A DNA stretch of 64,000 nucleotides from Mycobacterium sp. Z3061 (GTDB lineage: Bacteria > Actinomycetota > Actinomycetes > Mycobacteriales > Mycobacteriaceae): the NCBI RefSeq assembly GCF_031583025.1, contig NZ_CP134062.1, forward strand, positions 6,359,234-6,423,233, given 5' to 3'. A program made the position numbers and the translations under genes. A model generated the notes under the pieces. It had not been told where the DNA came from and did not search any database. It was given only the letters and a program-made list of their open reading frames with translations. This document shows, piece after piece, positions 36,235-45,879 of this stretch. Positions within the stretch are counted from its first letter, which is position 1; each line of letters opens with the position of its first letter.

Positions 36235-37188
36235 ATGCCGGCTCCAGATCCGTCGATCGTCCGCATCGACGGGCCTTGGCGCCATCTGGATGTGCACGCC
36301 AACGGCATCCGGTTCCACGTCGTCGAAGCGAATGACGACAACTCCAATGGCGCGGCCACCGGTCGGCCGCTGGTCATGCTGCTGCACGGGTTCGGGTCCT
36401 TCTGGTGGTCGTGGCGTCATCAGCTTCGTGCCCTGACCGGAGCCCGGGTGGTCGCGGTCGACCTGCGCGGCTACGGCGGCAGCGACAAACCACCCCGCGG
36501 TTACGACGGGTGGACGCTGGCCGGGGATACCGCCGGACTCATTCGGGCACTTGGACATTCGTCGGCGACGCTGATCGGGCACGCGGACGGCGGCCTGGCC
36601 TGCTGGGCCACTGCACTGTTGCATTCGCGGCTGGTGCGCGGCATCGCGCTGGTCAGTTCGCCGCATCCGGCGGCGTTGCGGCGGTCCACGCTGACCCGCC
36701 GGGACCAGGGCCGCGCCCTGCTGCCGACGCTGCTGCGGTATCAGGCGCCGCTGTTGCCCGAGCGACTACTGACCAGACACGACGGCGCCGAGATCGAGCG
36801 GCTCGTGCGCAGCCGCTGCGGCGCCAAATGGGTTGCCTCCGAAGATTATTCGCAGACAGTGCGGTACCTGCGCCAGGCCATCCAGATCCCCGGCGCCGCG
36901 CACTGCGCGCTCGAATACCAGCGGTGGGCGGTGCGCAGCCAGTTACGCGGTGAAGGCCACCGGTTCATCAAATCCACCACCGCGCAACTGGGGGTGCCGT
37001 TGCTGCACATCCGCGGTGACGCCGATCCCTACGTCCTGGCCGCGCCGGTCGAGCGCACCCAGCGCTACGCGCCGCACGGCCGCTACGTCTCCGTTGCGGG
37101 AGCCGGGCATTTCAGCCATGAAGAGGCGCCGGCGGAAATCAACCGGCACCTGACCCGCTTCCTGCAGAAGGTGCAGCAGGTCAGCTGA
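36235..37188 (+). CDS. ephE: Alpha/beta hydrolase, epoxide hydrolase EphE-like
   Basis: This 317-residue alpha/beta hydrolase has an oxyanion strand LLHGFGSFWWSW, nucleophile elbow GHADGG with Asp as nucleophile, and the catalytic His in AGAGHFSHEEAP. An Asp nucleophile is the epoxide hydrolase/dehalogenase pattern. ATG 36235 starts at the base after the preceding stop. It overlaps marP on the opposite strand by eight bases at the 3' end. Substrate unknown. Confidence 0.88.
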   Translation: MPAPDPSIVRIDGPWRHLDVHANGIRFHVVEANDDNSNGAATGRPLVMLLHGFGSFWWSWRHQLRALTGARVVAVDLRGYGGSDKPPRGYDGWTLAGDTAGLIRALGHSSATLIGHADGGLACWATALLHSRLVRGIALVSSPHPAALRRSTLTRRDQGRALLPTLLRYQAPLLPERLLTRHDGAEIERLVRSRCGAKWVASEDYSQTVRYLRQAIQIPGAAHCALEYQRWAVRSQLRGEGHRFIKSTTAQLGVPLLHIRGDADPYVLAAPVERTQRYAPHGRYVSVAGAGHFSHEEAPAEINRHLTRFLQKVQQVS

Positions 37189-38383
37189 CGCAGGCTCCGG
37201 TGCCCACCGGCGCGGTGGCACCGATCTTGGAGAGCTGGCCTGCCACCTCCTCGGCCGTCAGCACGAACCCGGTGTCGGCGTCGTCGACCGCCGCACCGAA
37301 CACCACGCCGAGCACCCGGCCGTCGAGGTCGATCAGCGGCCCGCCGGAATCTCCCTGCTCCACGTTGGCCCGGATGGTGTAGACGTCGCGGGTCACCTGC
37401 TGGGGGCTGCGGTAGATATCCGGCCCGCTGAGCTTGATGACTTCCCGGATCCGCGCGGGGGTGGCGGTGAAATTCCCGCCGCCGGGATAGCCGAGCACGA
37501 CCACATCGGTGCCGGTTTTCGCGGGGGTGTCGTCGAACACCAGCGGCGCCGACGGCAATCCCGGCACGGCCAGGATCGCGATGTCCACCTGCGGGTCGTA
37601 GGAAACCACCGTGGCGTCGTAGTTCTTGCCGTTCGCCTGCAACGAGACGCTGCTGGAGCCCGCCACCACGTGCGCGTTCGTCATCACCCGCTCGGGTGCG
37701 ATGACGAAACCGGTGCCTTCGAGCACCTTCTGACAGCTCGGCGCCAGGCTGCGCACCTTGACCACGCTCGGCGCGGCCGCCGCCACCACGGGGTTGTTGG
37801 CCAGCGCAGGGTCCGGGGAGGCGACCGGGATTACCGGGGTGCGGCTGAACGGCTCCAAGACAGCGGGCAGGCCGGAGGTGTTCAGCAGCGCCGAAAGGCG
37901 CTTGGGCACCGTCTTCAGCCAGGTCGGCGCCACCTCGTTGACTTCGGCGAGCACGCGTGAACCCCGCACCGCGGCGGCCAGTTCCGGCTGGTCTTTCGAT
38001 TGGGTCAACGGGGTCGCCAACAGCCAGGCCGCCGTCAGTACCACCATCAGCTGGACGCCGACGCCGATGACGGAGTCGATGGTGCGGATCGGCCGGTTGC
38101 GGATCGCGCCGCGCACCGCCCGGCCCAGCACCACACCGGCGACCTCGCCGACCACCACCAGCGCCAGGATCAGGAACAGCGCCGCAAACAACTTCGCCCG
38201 CGGAGCCGCGATGTGGCTGACGATGTGCGGCGCCAGCAACACGCCGGCCACCGCGCCCAGCACCACCCCGGCGAACGAGAGCACCGACCCGAGGGCACCG
38301 GAGCGCCAGCCGGAGATCGCGGCGATGAAAGCCACCGCCAGGACGGCGATGTCCAGCCATTGCGAGGGCGTCATCGTATTCAT
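37181..38383 (-). CDS. marP: Membrane-anchored periplasmic serine protease MarP
   Basis: The protein has four N-terminal membrane helices (CvpA-like; LDIAVLAVAFIAAISG onward) and a C-terminal chymotrypsin-fold protease with His in MTNAHVVAG, Asp in PQVDIAILAV and Ser in QGDSGGPLID. Two Cys (SCQKVLEG and the terminal GACVS) match the disulfide known in M. tuberculosis MarP. MarP is needed for intrabacterial pH homeostasis in acid through activation of a peptidoglycan hydrolase. ATG 38383 forms an ATGA overlap with the upstream gene and has GGGG at good distance; ATG 38374 is the start often annotated. Confidence 0.95.
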   Translation of the reverse strand: MNTMTPSQWLDIAVLAVAFIAAISGWRSGALGSVLSFAGVVLGAVAGVLLAPHIVSHIAAPRAKLFAALFLILALVVVGEVAGVVLGRAVRGAIRNRPIRTIDSVIGVGVQLMVVLTAAWLLATPLTQSKDQPELAAAVRGSRVLAEVNEVAPTWLKTVPKRLSALLNTSGLPAVLEPFSRTPVIPVASPDPALANNPVVAAAAPSVVKVRSLAPSCQKVLEGTGFVIAPERVMTNAHVVAGSSSVSLQANGKNYDATVVSYDPQVDIAILAVPGLPSAPLVFDDTPAKTGTDVVVLGYPGGGNFTATPARIREVIKLSGPDIYRSPQQVTRDVYTIRANVEQGDSGGPLIDLDGRVLGVVFGAAVDDADTGFVLTAEEVAGQLSKIGATAPVGTGACVS

Positions 38384-39192
38384 CGCGCCCCACCCCGCAG
38401 CCCGTCGGAGTCGCCGACCAACACCATCGCGTCGTCGAGTTCGCGGATGTCGTCGGCGTCCCAGGGCTGGGCCCACCCCGCTACGTCGAGAACCGCAGAG
38501 ATCACCTGGCCAGTGAAGCCCCACACCAGCATTTGGTTCAGCAGAAACGCCGGTCCCGCCCAGCGGCGCCCCAAGGTGCCCCGGTAGACCATCAGCCGAT
38601 TTTCCGGGTTGATGAAGGCGCGCACCGGAACCCGGGCCACGATCGCCGTCTCGGCGTCGTTGACCACCGTCACAGGGCCGGGATCAGGCGAGTAGGCCAG
38701 CACTGGGACGACGTGAAATCGCGACGGAGCGATGAAAGTGCGTTCCATGGTCACCAGCGGGTGCAGCCTGTTGACGTCGATACCGGTCTCCTCGCGGGCC
38801 TCCCGCAAGGCCGTGGCCACGGGGCCTGCGTCGCCGGGGTCTGACGCTCCTCCGGGGAATGCGGCCTGGCCGGCGTGGTGACGCAAGGTGGAGGCCCGCA
38901 CGGTCAGCAGCAGGTCGGCGTCGTCGGGGACGCCGCCGGCAGGCCCGGCCTCCGGCCCCGAGAACAGCACCAGGACGGCGGCATCCCGCCCGCCACGGCC
39001 CACCGACTTGGCCGCCGTCACCATTGCCAACACGTCGGCCGGCAACCGGCGGCGGAATGCGTCGGGAATCTGGTCGACGTTGTCGATCAGCGGCCGCAAC
39101 CAGGCTGGGCCGGCATCAGGAGTGAGCGCGACCGTCGCCCGCTCGCGCGCGGTTCCCGCTGCAGTCACCGGCACCTCATCTGATTCGCTCAC
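38380..39192 (-). CDS. NUDIX hydrolase, CoA pyrophosphatase-like (Rv3672c-like)
   Basis: This 270-residue NUDIX protein shows the CoA-type signature LLTVRASTLRHHAGQAAFPGG, then the NUDIX box ATALREAREETGI, with Asp at the first acidic position of the box. The family cleaves CoA or related dinucleotides to phosphopantetheine and 3',5'-ADP; activity is inferred. GTG 39192 follows the upstream stop by six bases. Its stop overlaps the marP start. Confidence 0.87.
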   Translation of the reverse strand: MSESDEVPVTAAGTARERATVALTPDAGPAWLRPLIDNVDQIPDAFRRRLPADVLAMVTAAKSVGRGGRDAAVLVLFSGPEAGPAGGVPDDADLLLTVRASTLRHHAGQAAFPGGASDPGDAGPVATALREAREETGIDVNRLHPLVTMERTFIAPSRFHVVPVLAYSPDPGPVTVVNDAETAIVARVPVRAFINPENRLMVYRGTLGRRWAGPAFLLNQMLVWGFTGQVISAVLDVAGWAQPWDADDIRELDDAMVLVGDSDGLRGGAR

Positions 39193-39198
39193 CCCGCC

Positions 39199-39837
39199 TC
39201 ACTCCCCGACCGCGGCCGCAATCTCGTCGGCGCTGTCGAATGCCCGCGGCAGGGTCTGCGCAACGCTACCGTCCGGCCGCAGCACCACCGTCGCGGGCAT
39301 CACGTTTGCCACCCGCAGCGCAGCCGCCACCCGTCGGCGGCCATCCTGCAGCGTCGGCAGATGAACGCCCAGTTCGGCCAGTCGCAGCAGGGCGGCCGTC
39401 TCGTTCTCATCCTGATGCACGGTCACCACCACCACATCGGACCCCACTCGACGTTGATACTCGGCCATCGCCGGCAGTTCGGCAGCGCAAGGCCCGCACC
39501 AGTAAGCCCAGAGGTTGATCACCACCCGCCGCCCGGCCAGCGCTTTCGCCACGTCGACAGCGGCGCCGTCGGCCGCGCACTCGACCACCACACCCTGCAG
39601 GACGGGGACGCCCGACCCCGCGGACGGCGCCGGGCAGGGTGCCAGGTCGGCCCGTTGCCGCGGACCGGCCAGCGCCTCGACCGTGTCCGCATCCCGATGT
39701 GCACGCCCGGCCGGCCCCGCGGTGGTGGTCTTCGGCACGGCGTCATCGCGCAATTGCGCCACCAGCGCCACCACCAGCGCGGCCACCACCGCTACGACCG
39801 CGATGGTCCAGCGGGCAGCACCGGAGAGCCCCTTCAT
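39199..39837 (-). CDS. Membrane-anchored thioredoxin-like protein (Rv3673c-like)
   Basis: This 212-residue protein has one N-terminal membrane helix (WTIAVVAVVAALVVALVAQL) and an extracytoplasmic TlpA/ResA-like domain with redox motif NLWAYWCGPCAAELP and a cis-Pro segment VMPATVVL. Two more Cys (APCPAP and VVECAAD) precede it. It probably reduces disulfides or serves cytochrome maturation; the partner is unknown. It sits 11 bases after nth and upstream of the NUDIX and marP genes in one operon. Confidence 0.88.
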   Translation of the reverse strand: MKGLSGAARWTIAVVAVVAALVVALVAQLRDDAVPKTTTAGPAGRAHRDADTVEALAGPRQRADLAPCPAPSAGSGVPVLQGVVVECAADGAAVDVAKALAGRRVVINLWAYWCGPCAAELPAMAEYQRRVGSDVVVVTVHQDENETAALLRLAELGVHLPTLQDGRRRVAAALRVANVMPATVVLRPDGSVAQTLPRAFDSADEIAAAVGE

Positions 39838-39848
39838 GCCTGGAGCGG

Positions 39849-40637
39849 TTACAACCCGGCCAGGGCCAACAGGTGGTCGGTCTCCGGGCCCTGGACGAGT
39901 GGGGCGGCCAGCAGCGGATCGGTGGGGCCCAGGCCGTAGGAGGGACAGTCCTTGGCCAGCACGCACACCCCGCACGCGGGTTTGCGGGAGTGACACACCC
40001 GGCGGCCGTGGAAGATCACCCGGTGGCTGAGCAGGGTCCATTCCTTGCGCTCGATCAGCTCGCCGACGGCGTGCTCCACCTTGACCGGGTCTTCTTCGGC
40101 GGTCCACCGCCACCGGCGGACCAGCCGACCGAAATGGGTGTCGACGGTGATGCCGGGGATGTTGAAGGCGTTGCCGAGGATGACGTTCGCTGTCTTCCGG
40201 CCGACGCCGGGCAGCGTCACCAGCTCTTCCATGGTGTTCGGCACTTCACCGTCGAACCGCTCGACGAGGGCCTGGCCCAGTCCGATGAGCGAGGTGGCCT
40301 TGTTGCGGAAGAAGCCGGTCGGGTGGATCAGGGCCTCCAACTCTTCGCGATCGGCCTGCGCGTAATCCAGTGCCGTCCGGTACTTCACGAACAACGCGGG
40401 CGTGGTCAAATTCACGCGCTTGTCGGTGCTCTGGGCCGAAAGTATGGTCGCGACCGCGAGTTCGAGCGGCGAGGTGAAGTCGAGTTCGCAGTAGACGTGC
40501 GGAAATGCCTGCGCCAGCGCCCGATTCATTCTGCGCGCCCGTCGCACCAACCCGGTGCGGGTTTCATTGGCGAAGCGCTTGGCGACGGCTTTCTCCGCCG
40601 CCTTTTCCTTGGCGGGGGACGACTTTGCCGCTGACAC
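39849..40637 (-). CDS. nth: Endonuclease III
   Basis: This 262-residue DNA glycosylase/AP lyase removes oxidised pyrimidines. The helix-hairpin-helix [14 protein letters not shown] carries the catalytic Lys, VDTHFGRL carries the catalytic Asp, and four Cys in [17 protein letters not shown] bind the 4Fe-4S cluster. The Lys/Ala-rich N-terminal extension is typical of this lineage. GTG 40637 lies seven bases after a TACTCT box, indicating leaderless translation. It is first in the operon nth-thioredoxin-NUDIX-marP. Confidence 0.96.
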   Translation of the reverse strand: MSAAKSSPAKEKAAEKAVAKRFANETRTGLVRRARRMNRALAQAFPHVYCELDFTSPLELAVATILSAQSTDKRVNLTTPALFVKYRTALDYAQADREELEALIHPTGFFRNKATSLIGLGQALVERFDGEVPNTMEELVTLPGVGRKTANVILGNAFNIPGITVDTHFGRLVRRWRWTAEEDPVKVEHAVGELIERKEWTLLSHRVIFHGRRVCHSRKPACGVCVLAKDCPSYGLGPTDPLLAAPLVQGPETDHLLALAGL

Positions 40638-40644
40638 CTACGAC

Positions 40645-40650
40645 AGAGTA
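40645..40650 (-). promoter_or_regulatory. -10 box (TACTCT) of the leaderless nth gene
   Basis: On the minus strand TACTCT is followed by seven bases and GTG 40637. Confidence 0.5.
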
Positions 40651-40681
40651 CTGATTTCGTAATCTCGCTGAGACCTTGACC

Positions 40682-41089
40682 ATGTTTACTCTTTTTGTGT
40701 TGTGGTTGCTGGTGGCCTGCATCCCCGCCTTGCTGATGCTGGCGGCGCTTGGGCTCGGGCGGCTGGAAAAGTCCCTCGACCACGACACCGTGACCGCCTC
40801 CGATGTCGCCGATTTTCTCGACCACGCCCAAGCAGTCGACGTCCGTACGCTGGCCCGCGAAGGCATGCCGGAGGCGCTGGAGTTGCTGCACCGCCGTCAG
40901 GCTCTCGGACTGGAAGCCGCACCGCAGCCCAAAGCGCTGAACGGCAGGCATCACGTCGAGACATTCTTTGCTGCCGACATGGTCGGACGTATCGAATCGG
41001 GCCTGCCAACCCACATCGGGGCCACCTGGGGCGGGCGGTATCGGGCCAACACGCAATTTACGGTGACTCGACACGTTAATCGTGTGTAG
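40682..41089 (+). CDS. Small membrane protein (Rv3675-like)
   Basis: This 135-residue protein has one N-terminal helix (FTLFVLWLLVACIPALLMLAALGLG) and a cytoplasmic tail with a conserved FFAADMVGRIESGLP. It matches Rv3675 in place and N-terminus; function unknown. A TAATCT box at 40660-40665 would give a leader of about ten bases. ATG 40682 is preferred over TTG 40676. It is divergent from nth and upstream of crp. Confidence 0.8.
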   Translation: MFTLFVLWLLVACIPALLMLAALGLGRLEKSLDHDTVTASDVADFLDHAQAVDVRTLAREGMPEALELLHRRQALGLEAAPQPKALNGRHHVETFFAADMVGRIESGLPTHIGATWGGRYRANTQFTVTRHVNRV

Positions 41090-41120
41090 CGTTGGCAGGC
41101 CGCACCGTTTGGCCTACCTT

Positions 41121-41142
41121 TAGACTCGTGTCGGCCGTCACA
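41121..41142 (+). promoter_or_regulatory. crp promoter with an overlapping CRP-like operator
   Basis: A TAGACT box (41121-41126) is followed by CGTGTCGGCCGTCACA (41127-41142). Against the mycobacterial CRP consensus TGTGA-N6-TCACA this matches eight of ten positions, with a perfect right half. It overlaps the expected transcription start, which suggests negative autoregulation; not proven. Confidence 0.45.
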
Positions 41143-41197
41143 GGTTGGCCAGCCCGTATCTACTTCGTTAGAAACTGAAGAGGCAAGAAGAGGCAAC

Positions 41198-41872
41198 GTG
41201 GACGAGATCCTGGCAAGGGCCGGAATCTTCCAAGGGGTTGAGCCCAGCGCTGTCGCGGCACTGACCAAGCAGCTGCAGCCCGTCGACTTCCCCCGTGGAC
41301 ACACCGTATTCGCCGAGGGTGAGCCGGGTGACCGGCTCTACATCATCGTCGCGGGCAAGGTGAAGATCGGTCGACGCTCACCCGATGGACGGGAGAACCT
41401 GCTCACGATCATGGGCCCGTCGGACATGTTCGGCGAGCTGTCGATCTTCGACCCGGGCCCGCGGACGTCCAGCGCGACGACGATCACCGAGGTGCGGGCG
41501 GTGTCGATGGACCGCGACGCGCTGCGGGCGTGGATCGCCGACCGTCCGGAGATCGCCGAGCAGCTGCTGCGCGTGCTGGCCCGCCGGCTGCGGCGCACCA
41601 ACAACAACCTCGCCGACCTGATCTTCACCGACGTGCCGGGCCGGGTGGCCAAGCAGCTGCTGCAGCTCGCTCAGCGTTTCGGCACGCAGGAGGGTGGCGC
41701 CATGCGGGTCACCCACGACCTGACGCAGGAGGAGATCGCCCAGCTGGTGGGCGCGTCCCGGGAGACGGTCAACAAAGCGCTGGCCGACTTCGCGCACCGC
41801 GGCTGGATCCGGCTGGAGGGCAAGAGCGTGCTGATCTCGGACTCCGAACGCCTGGCGCGCCGGGCGCGCTAA
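41198..41872 (+). CDS. crp: cAMP receptor protein family regulator CRP
   Basis: This 224-residue protein is the Rv3676 orthologue. It has an N-terminal cNMP-binding barrel ([21 protein letters not shown]; phosphate-binding cassette [16 protein letters not shown]), a dimerisation helix and a C-terminal winged helix ([21 protein letters not shown]). It is a global activator/repressor responding to cAMP, including whiB1 and rpfA in M. tuberculosis. GTG 41198 follows AGAGG. The upstream region carries a CRP-like site. Confidence 0.97.
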   Translation: MDEILARAGIFQGVEPSAVAALTKQLQPVDFPRGHTVFAEGEPGDRLYIIVAGKVKIGRRSPDGRENLLTIMGPSDMFGELSIFDPGPRTSSATTITEVRAVSMDRDALRAWIADRPEIAEQLLRVLARRLRRTNNNLADLIFTDVPGRVAKQLLQLAQRFGTQEGGAMRVTHDLTQEEIAQLVGASRETVNKALADFAHRGWIRLEGKSVLISDSERLARRAR

Positions 41873-41989
41873 CCTGCGCGCAGCGCGGGCCATCAGGTCC
41901 GCGACACTGACACCACGCACACGACACGCCGGTGCGTGGGTGCCTGTTTTCAAACTCGGCGCCACGGCCCATTCCGGAGGCTGCTCGCG

Positions 41990-42778
41990 CTACTGAGTCC
42001 GCAGGTAGTCCAGCTGGACCTGCACCGACCACTCGGCAGCATCCCAGAGCTTCTCGTCGACGTCGGTATAAACGTGCTCGACGACCTGGCGTGCGCCGGC
42101 ATCCTCACCCAGCTCCCGCAGTGCCGAACGCACCTGCTCGAGCCGCTCGTTCCGGTGCGCCAGATAGCCCTGCGCCACCGTATCCAGATCAGGCAGTTCC
42201 GGACCGTGTCCGGGCAGCACGACCCGCCGTCCCAGGCCGCGCAGTCGCCGCAGCGATTCCATGTAGGCGGTCAGGTTGCCGTCTTCCTTGTCCATCACGG
42301 TGGTGCCGCGCCCCAGCACGGTGTCGGCGGTCAGCACCGCGTCGTCGAGCACGAACGACAATGAATCAGCGGTGTGGCCGGGCGTGGACATGACGGTGAT
42401 CTTCAGGCCGGCGGCGTCGATCACTTCGCCGTCGATCAGTTCGCCGCCGAACCCGCGCAAGAACCCGCTGCCCGCCGAGCGCACCGTCGCGCCGGTTCGC
42501 TCGACCAGCTTGTCGATGCCGTCGGTGTGGTCGCCGTGCCGGTGGCTGATCAGCACCAGCACGATGCGGCCCTGCTCGGCAACCCGCGCGATGTGCTCGT
42601 CGTCGTCGGGCCCCGGGTCCACGACCACCAACTCGTCGCTGCGGGGACCGCGGAGCACCCAGGTGTTGGTGCCCTCCAGCGTCATCAGCCCCGGGTTGTC
42701 GCACAGCAACACCGAGGCAGTGTCGGTGACCGCCCGCAGCTGGGCGTACGCGGGATGGGCGAGCGCTGACCCGGCCAC
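41990..42778 (-). CDS. Metallo-beta-lactamase fold hydrolase (Rv3677c-like)
   Basis: This 262-residue MBL-fold protein has the metal motif [10 protein letters not shown] (HxHxDH), a further His in TPGHTADS and Asp in LTADTVLG, as in the glyoxalase II/LACTB2 branch. The C-terminal part matches LACTB2-type RNases or thioesterases. GTG 42778 lies five bases beyond the ridA stop, with GGAGG further upstream. Substrate unknown. It is the third gene of an operon with the DUF4177 and RidA genes. Confidence 0.88.
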   Translation of the reverse strand: MAGSALAHPAYAQLRAVTDTASVLLCDNPGLMTLEGTNTWVLRGPRSDELVVVDPGPDDDEHIARVAEQGRIVLVLISHRHGDHTDGIDKLVERTGATVRSAGSGFLRGFGGELIDGEVIDAAGLKITVMSTPGHTADSLSFVLDDAVLTADTVLGRGTTVMDKEDGNLTAYMESLRRLRGLGRRVVLPGHGPELPDLDTVAQGYLAHRNERLEQVRSALRELGEDAGARQVVEHVYTDVDEKLWDAAEWSVQVQLDYLRTQ

Positions 42779-42783
42779 GGCCG

Positions 42784-43239
42784 TTACCCGACCTCCACGA
42801 TCAGTTCGACCTCCACCGGAGCGCCCAATGGCAGCTCGGCCACCCCGACCGCTGACCGGGCATGCTTGCCGTTCTCGCCGAACACCTCCGCGAGCAGTTC
42901 GGAGGCCCCGTTGATGACTCCGGGCTGACCGTGGAAGCCCGGCGCGGACGCGACGAACCCCACCACCTTGACCACCCGGGTCACCGAGTCCAGGCCTACC
43001 AGCGAATCGATGGCGGCCAGAGCGTTGAGCGCGCACACCCGCGCCAGCGCCTTACCCGCGTCGGGAGCGACGTCGGCACCGACCTTGCCGGATGCACCCA
43101 ACTTGCCGTCCACGAACGGCAGCTGGCCCGCGGTGTAGACGAGGTTGCCGGTGCGCACCGCCGGGACGTAGGCCGCCAGCGGGGCGACCACCTGGGGAAG
43201 CGTGAGGCCCAGCTCCGCGAGGCGGTCTTTGGCACTCAC
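42784..43239 (-). CDS. RidA family protein (Rv3678c-like)
   Basis: This 151-residue YjgF/YER057c/UK114 (L-PSP) protein contains [14 protein letters not shown] and the C-terminal segment [20 protein letters not shown]. Classical RidA members deaminate reactive enamine/imine intermediates using an Arg equivalent to that in the ARSAVGV segment. GTG 43239 overlaps the upstream stop as GTGA. Confidence 0.88.
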   Translation of the reverse strand: MSAKDRLAELGLTLPQVVAPLAAYVPAVRTGNLVYTAGQLPFVDGKLGASGKVGADVAPDAGKALARVCALNALAAIDSLVGLDSVTRVVKVVGFVASAPGFHGQPGVINGASELLAEVFGENGKHARSAVGVAELPLGAPVEVELIVEVG

Positions 43240-43397
43240 TTCGGCCGCTTGAGGTATGCGACGTGCTGCTCTCCGGTCGGGCCGGGCAACACCGCCACCA
43301 GCTCCCAGCCGTCGGCGCCCCACTGGTCGAGGATCTGCTTGGTGGCGTGGGTGAGCAGCGGAATCGTCGCGTACTCCCATGTGGTGGGTTGGGTCAT
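43236..43397 (-). CDS. Small DUF4177 protein (Rv3678A-like)
   Basis: This 53-residue protein reads MTQPTTWEYATIPLLTHATK and then WGADGWELVAVLPGP, the DUF4177 pattern. Function unknown. It is the first gene of its operon. ATG 43397 lies seven bases after a TAAGCT box, so it is probably leaderless. Its stop overlaps the RidA gene start. Confidence 0.82.
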   Translation of the reverse strand: MTQPTTWEYATIPLLTHATKQILDQWGADGWELVAVLPGPTGEQHVAYLKRPK

Positions 43398-43404
43398 GGT
43401 CGCG

Positions 43405-43410
43405 AGCTTA
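43405..43410 (-). promoter_or_regulatory. -10 box (TAAGCT) of the Rv3678A-Rv3677c operon
   Basis: TAAGCT on the minus strand, seven bases, then ATG 43397. It lies in a 42-bp divergent gap. Confidence 0.5.
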
Positions 43411-43430
43411 TCCGGCAAAACAGCAACGGC

Positions 43431-43436
43431 TAGCAT
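43431..43436 (+). promoter_or_regulatory. -10 box (TAGCAT) of the ArsA-like ATPase operon
   Basis: TAGCAT is six bases before GTG 43443, the second codon of the annotated gene. A leaderless start at that GTG would fit the pattern of neighbouring genes better than ATG 43440. Confidence 0.45.
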
Positions 43437-43439
43437 GCG

Positions 43440-44465
43440 ATGGTGGCTAACACATCGAGCGGCGGTAGCTCCGTCGGTTGGCCTTCGCGGTTGTCGAAGG
43501 CCCGCCTCCATTTCGTGACCGGCAAGGGCGGTACCGGCAAGTCGACGGTCGCGGCCGCCCTGGCCCTGACCCTCGCCGCCGGCGGACGCAAAGTGCTGCT
43601 GGTGGAAGTCGAAGGGCGCCAAGGGATTGCGCAACTATTCGACGTCCCGCCGCTGCCCTACCAGGAGCTCAAGATCGCGACCGCCGAACGCGGCGGCCAG
43701 GTCAACGCGCTGGCCATCGACATCGAGGCCGCCTTCCTGGAATACCTCGACATGTTCTACAACCTCGGCATCGCGGGCCGGGCGATGCGCCGTATCGGCG
43801 CCATCGAGTTCGCCACCACCATCGCGCCCGGCCTGCGCGACGTGCTGCTCACCGGCAAGATCAAGGAGACGGTGATCCGCATGAACAAGGGCGCCAAGAC
43901 TCCCGTCTACGACGCGATCGTGGTCGACGCCCCGCCGACCGGCCGCATCGCCCGCTTCCTCGACGTCACCAAGGCGGTGTCGGATCTGGCCAAGGGCGGG
44001 CCGGTGCATTCCCAGGCCGAAGGCGTGGTCAAGCTGCTGCACTCCGACCAGACGGCCATCCACCTGGTGACGCTGCTGGAAGCACTGCCGGTGCAGGAGA
44101 CCCTGGAGGCCATCGAGGAGCTCGCGGAAATGGAATTGCCGATCGGCAGCGTCATCGTGAATCGCAACATCCCGGCCTATCTCGGCAACGACGACCTGGC
44201 GAAGGCCGCCGAGGGCGTGGTGGACGCCGACGCCGTGCGTTCGGGGTTGGCGACGGCCGGAATCGAGCTCGAGGACGCCGACTTCGCGGGCCTGCTGACC
44301 GAGACCATCGAACACGCCACCCGGATCAGCGCGCGCTCGGAGACTGCGCAGCAACTCGATTCGCTGCAGGTGCCCAGGCTGGAACTGCCGACGATCTCCG
44401 ACGGAGTCGACCTGGGCAGCCTTTACGAACTTTCGGAAGTACTTGCGCAACAAGGAGTCCGGTAA
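43440..44465 (+). CDS. ArsA/GET3-like ATPase, first subunit (Rv3679-like)
   Basis: This 341-residue P-loop ATPase of the anion-transporting/GET3 family has the deviant Walker [18 protein letters not shown] and switch segments [13 protein letters not shown] and [14 protein letters not shown]. In M. tuberculosis the pair Rv3679-Rv3680 forms an ATPase complex that protects against nitric oxide and metabolic stress. ATG 43440 is annotated; GTG 43443 is a possible leaderless start. The partner begins two bases after its stop. Confidence 0.9.
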   Translation: MVANTSSGGSSVGWPSRLSKARLHFVTGKGGTGKSTVAAALALTLAAGGRKVLLVEVEGRQGIAQLFDVPPLPYQELKIATAERGGQVNALAIDIEAAFLEYLDMFYNLGIAGRAMRRIGAIEFATTIAPGLRDVLLTGKIKETVIRMNKGAKTPVYDAIVVDAPPTGRIARFLDVTKAVSDLAKGGPVHSQAEGVVKLLHSDQTAIHLVTLLEALPVQETLEAIEELAEMELPIGSVIVNRNIPAYLGNDDLAKAAEGVVDADAVRSGLATAGIELEDADFAGLLTETIEHATRISARSETAQQLDSLQVPRLELPTISDGVDLGSLYELSEVLAQQGVR

Positions 44466-44467
44466 CC

Positions 44468-45598
44468 ATGACACAGGCACACAAGCCGGAGACCCTTGAC
44501 ATGGCCGCGATCCTGGCCGACACGACCAACCGTGTGGTGGTGTGCTGCGGTGCGGGCGGTGTCGGCAAGACCACTACCGCCGCGGCGATCGCGCTGCGCG
44601 CGGCCGAATATGGGCGCACCGTAGTGGTTTTGACGATCGACCCGGCCAAGCGCCTCGCACAAGCGTTGGGAGTCAACGACCTTGGCAACACGCCGCAGCG
44701 CGTTCCGTTGGCGCCGGAGGTGCCCGGCGAGCTGCACGCGATGATGCTCGACATGCGTCGCACCTTCGACGAGATGGTGGTCCAGTACTCGGGATCCGAT
44801 CGGGCACAATCGATTTTGGACAACCAGTTCTATCAGACGGTCGCCACGTCGCTGGCCGGCACGCAGGAATACATGGCCATGGAGAAGCTGGGCCAGCTGC
44901 TGGCACAGGACCGTTGGGACCTGGTCGTGGTCGACACCCCGCCGTCACGCAACGCACTGGACTTCCTGGACGCGCCCAAGCGTCTGGGCAGCTTCATGGA
45001 CAGCCGGCTGTGGCGACTGCTGCTGGCGCCCGGCCGCGGCATCGGGCGGCTGGTCACCGGCGCGATGGGCCTGGCGATGAAGGCGATGTCGACGATCCTG
45101 GGCTCGCAGATGCTGGGTGACGCGGCGGCGTTCGTGCAGTCGCTGGACGCGACGTTCGGCGGCTTCCGGGAGAAGGCCGACCGCACCTACGCGCTACTGA
45201 AGCGCCGGGGCACTCAGTTCGTGGTGGTCTCGGCCGCCGAGCCCGACGCGCTGCGCGAGGCGGCCTTCTTCGTCGACCGGCTGTCCCAGGAAGGAATGCC
45301 GCTGGCGGGGTTGGTCCTCAACCGCACCCATCCGCTGTTGTGCTCACTTCCGGTAGAGCGCGCCATCGACGCCAACGAGAAGCTGGAATCGGAAACGTCC
45401 GAGCAGGCGGCCCTGGCTTCGGCGGTGCTGCACATCCACGCCGATCGCGGCCAGACGGCCAAGCGAGAGATCCGCCTGCTGTCCCGCTTCACCGGAGCCC
45501 ATCCCCACGTGCCGGTGATCGGGGTGCCCTCGCTGCCGTTCGACGTCTCGGACCTCGAGGCCCTGCGCGCCCTGGCTGACCAGATCACTTCGGCTTGA
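44468..45598 (+). CDS. ArsA/GET3-like ATPase, second subunit (Rv3680-like)
   Basis: This 376-residue paralogue has Walker [33 protein letters not shown] and [15 protein letters not shown]. No arsenite-binding Cys cluster is seen. ATG 44468 follows GGAG a short distance upstream inside the preceding gene's end. It probably forms a heterodimer with the first subunit. Confidence 0.9.
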   Translation: MTQAHKPETLDMAAILADTTNRVVVCCGAGGVGKTTTAAAIALRAAEYGRTVVVLTIDPAKRLAQALGVNDLGNTPQRVPLAPEVPGELHAMMLDMRRTFDEMVVQYSGSDRAQSILDNQFYQTVATSLAGTQEYMAMEKLGQLLAQDRWDLVVVDTPPSRNALDFLDAPKRLGSFMDSRLWRLLLAPGRGIGRLVTGAMGLAMKAMSTILGSQMLGDAAAFVQSLDATFGGFREKADRTYALLKRRGTQFVVVSAAEPDALREAAFFVDRLSQEGMPLAGLVLNRTHPLLCSLPVERAIDANEKLESETSEQAALASAVLHIHADRGQTAKREIRLLSRFTGAHPHVPVIGVPSLPFDVSDLEALRALADQITSA

Positions 45599-45601
45599 TC
45601 C

Positions 45602-45766
45602 GTCGTTGACCTGCGGCGATGCCACCGCAGCGGTGGGTTATTTGACGCCCATTCAACGGTGGCCACGAACAACATACGTATCTATAGCCCCAAAAACCCC
45701 TCTGACCTGCGCGAATACCGCGCCAAGGATACTTCGTTGAGCTAAGCTGTAACAATAAAGTAATGA
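45602..45766. repeat. Duplicated intergenic element, copy 1
   Basis: This is the first of two related copies between the ATPase gene and whiB4. Its core (45637-45766) aligns without gaps to 45914-46043 with 85 of 130 identical bases by hand count. The best-kept blocks are GTTATTTGACGCC, CCCTCTGACCTGC and AGCTAAGCTGTAA. No open frame is conserved, so it is not a coding duplication. Confidence 0.8.
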
Positions 45767-45879
45767 TGGAAGCGGGTCTCCGACCTGCTCCGTGACCGTC
45801 GCTGACGCCTCTGCCGGCCAGGCGGGTGGGTGGGCGCCGGAGGCTCTCGGGTTACGCCGGCGGTCGACTCTGTAAAGGC

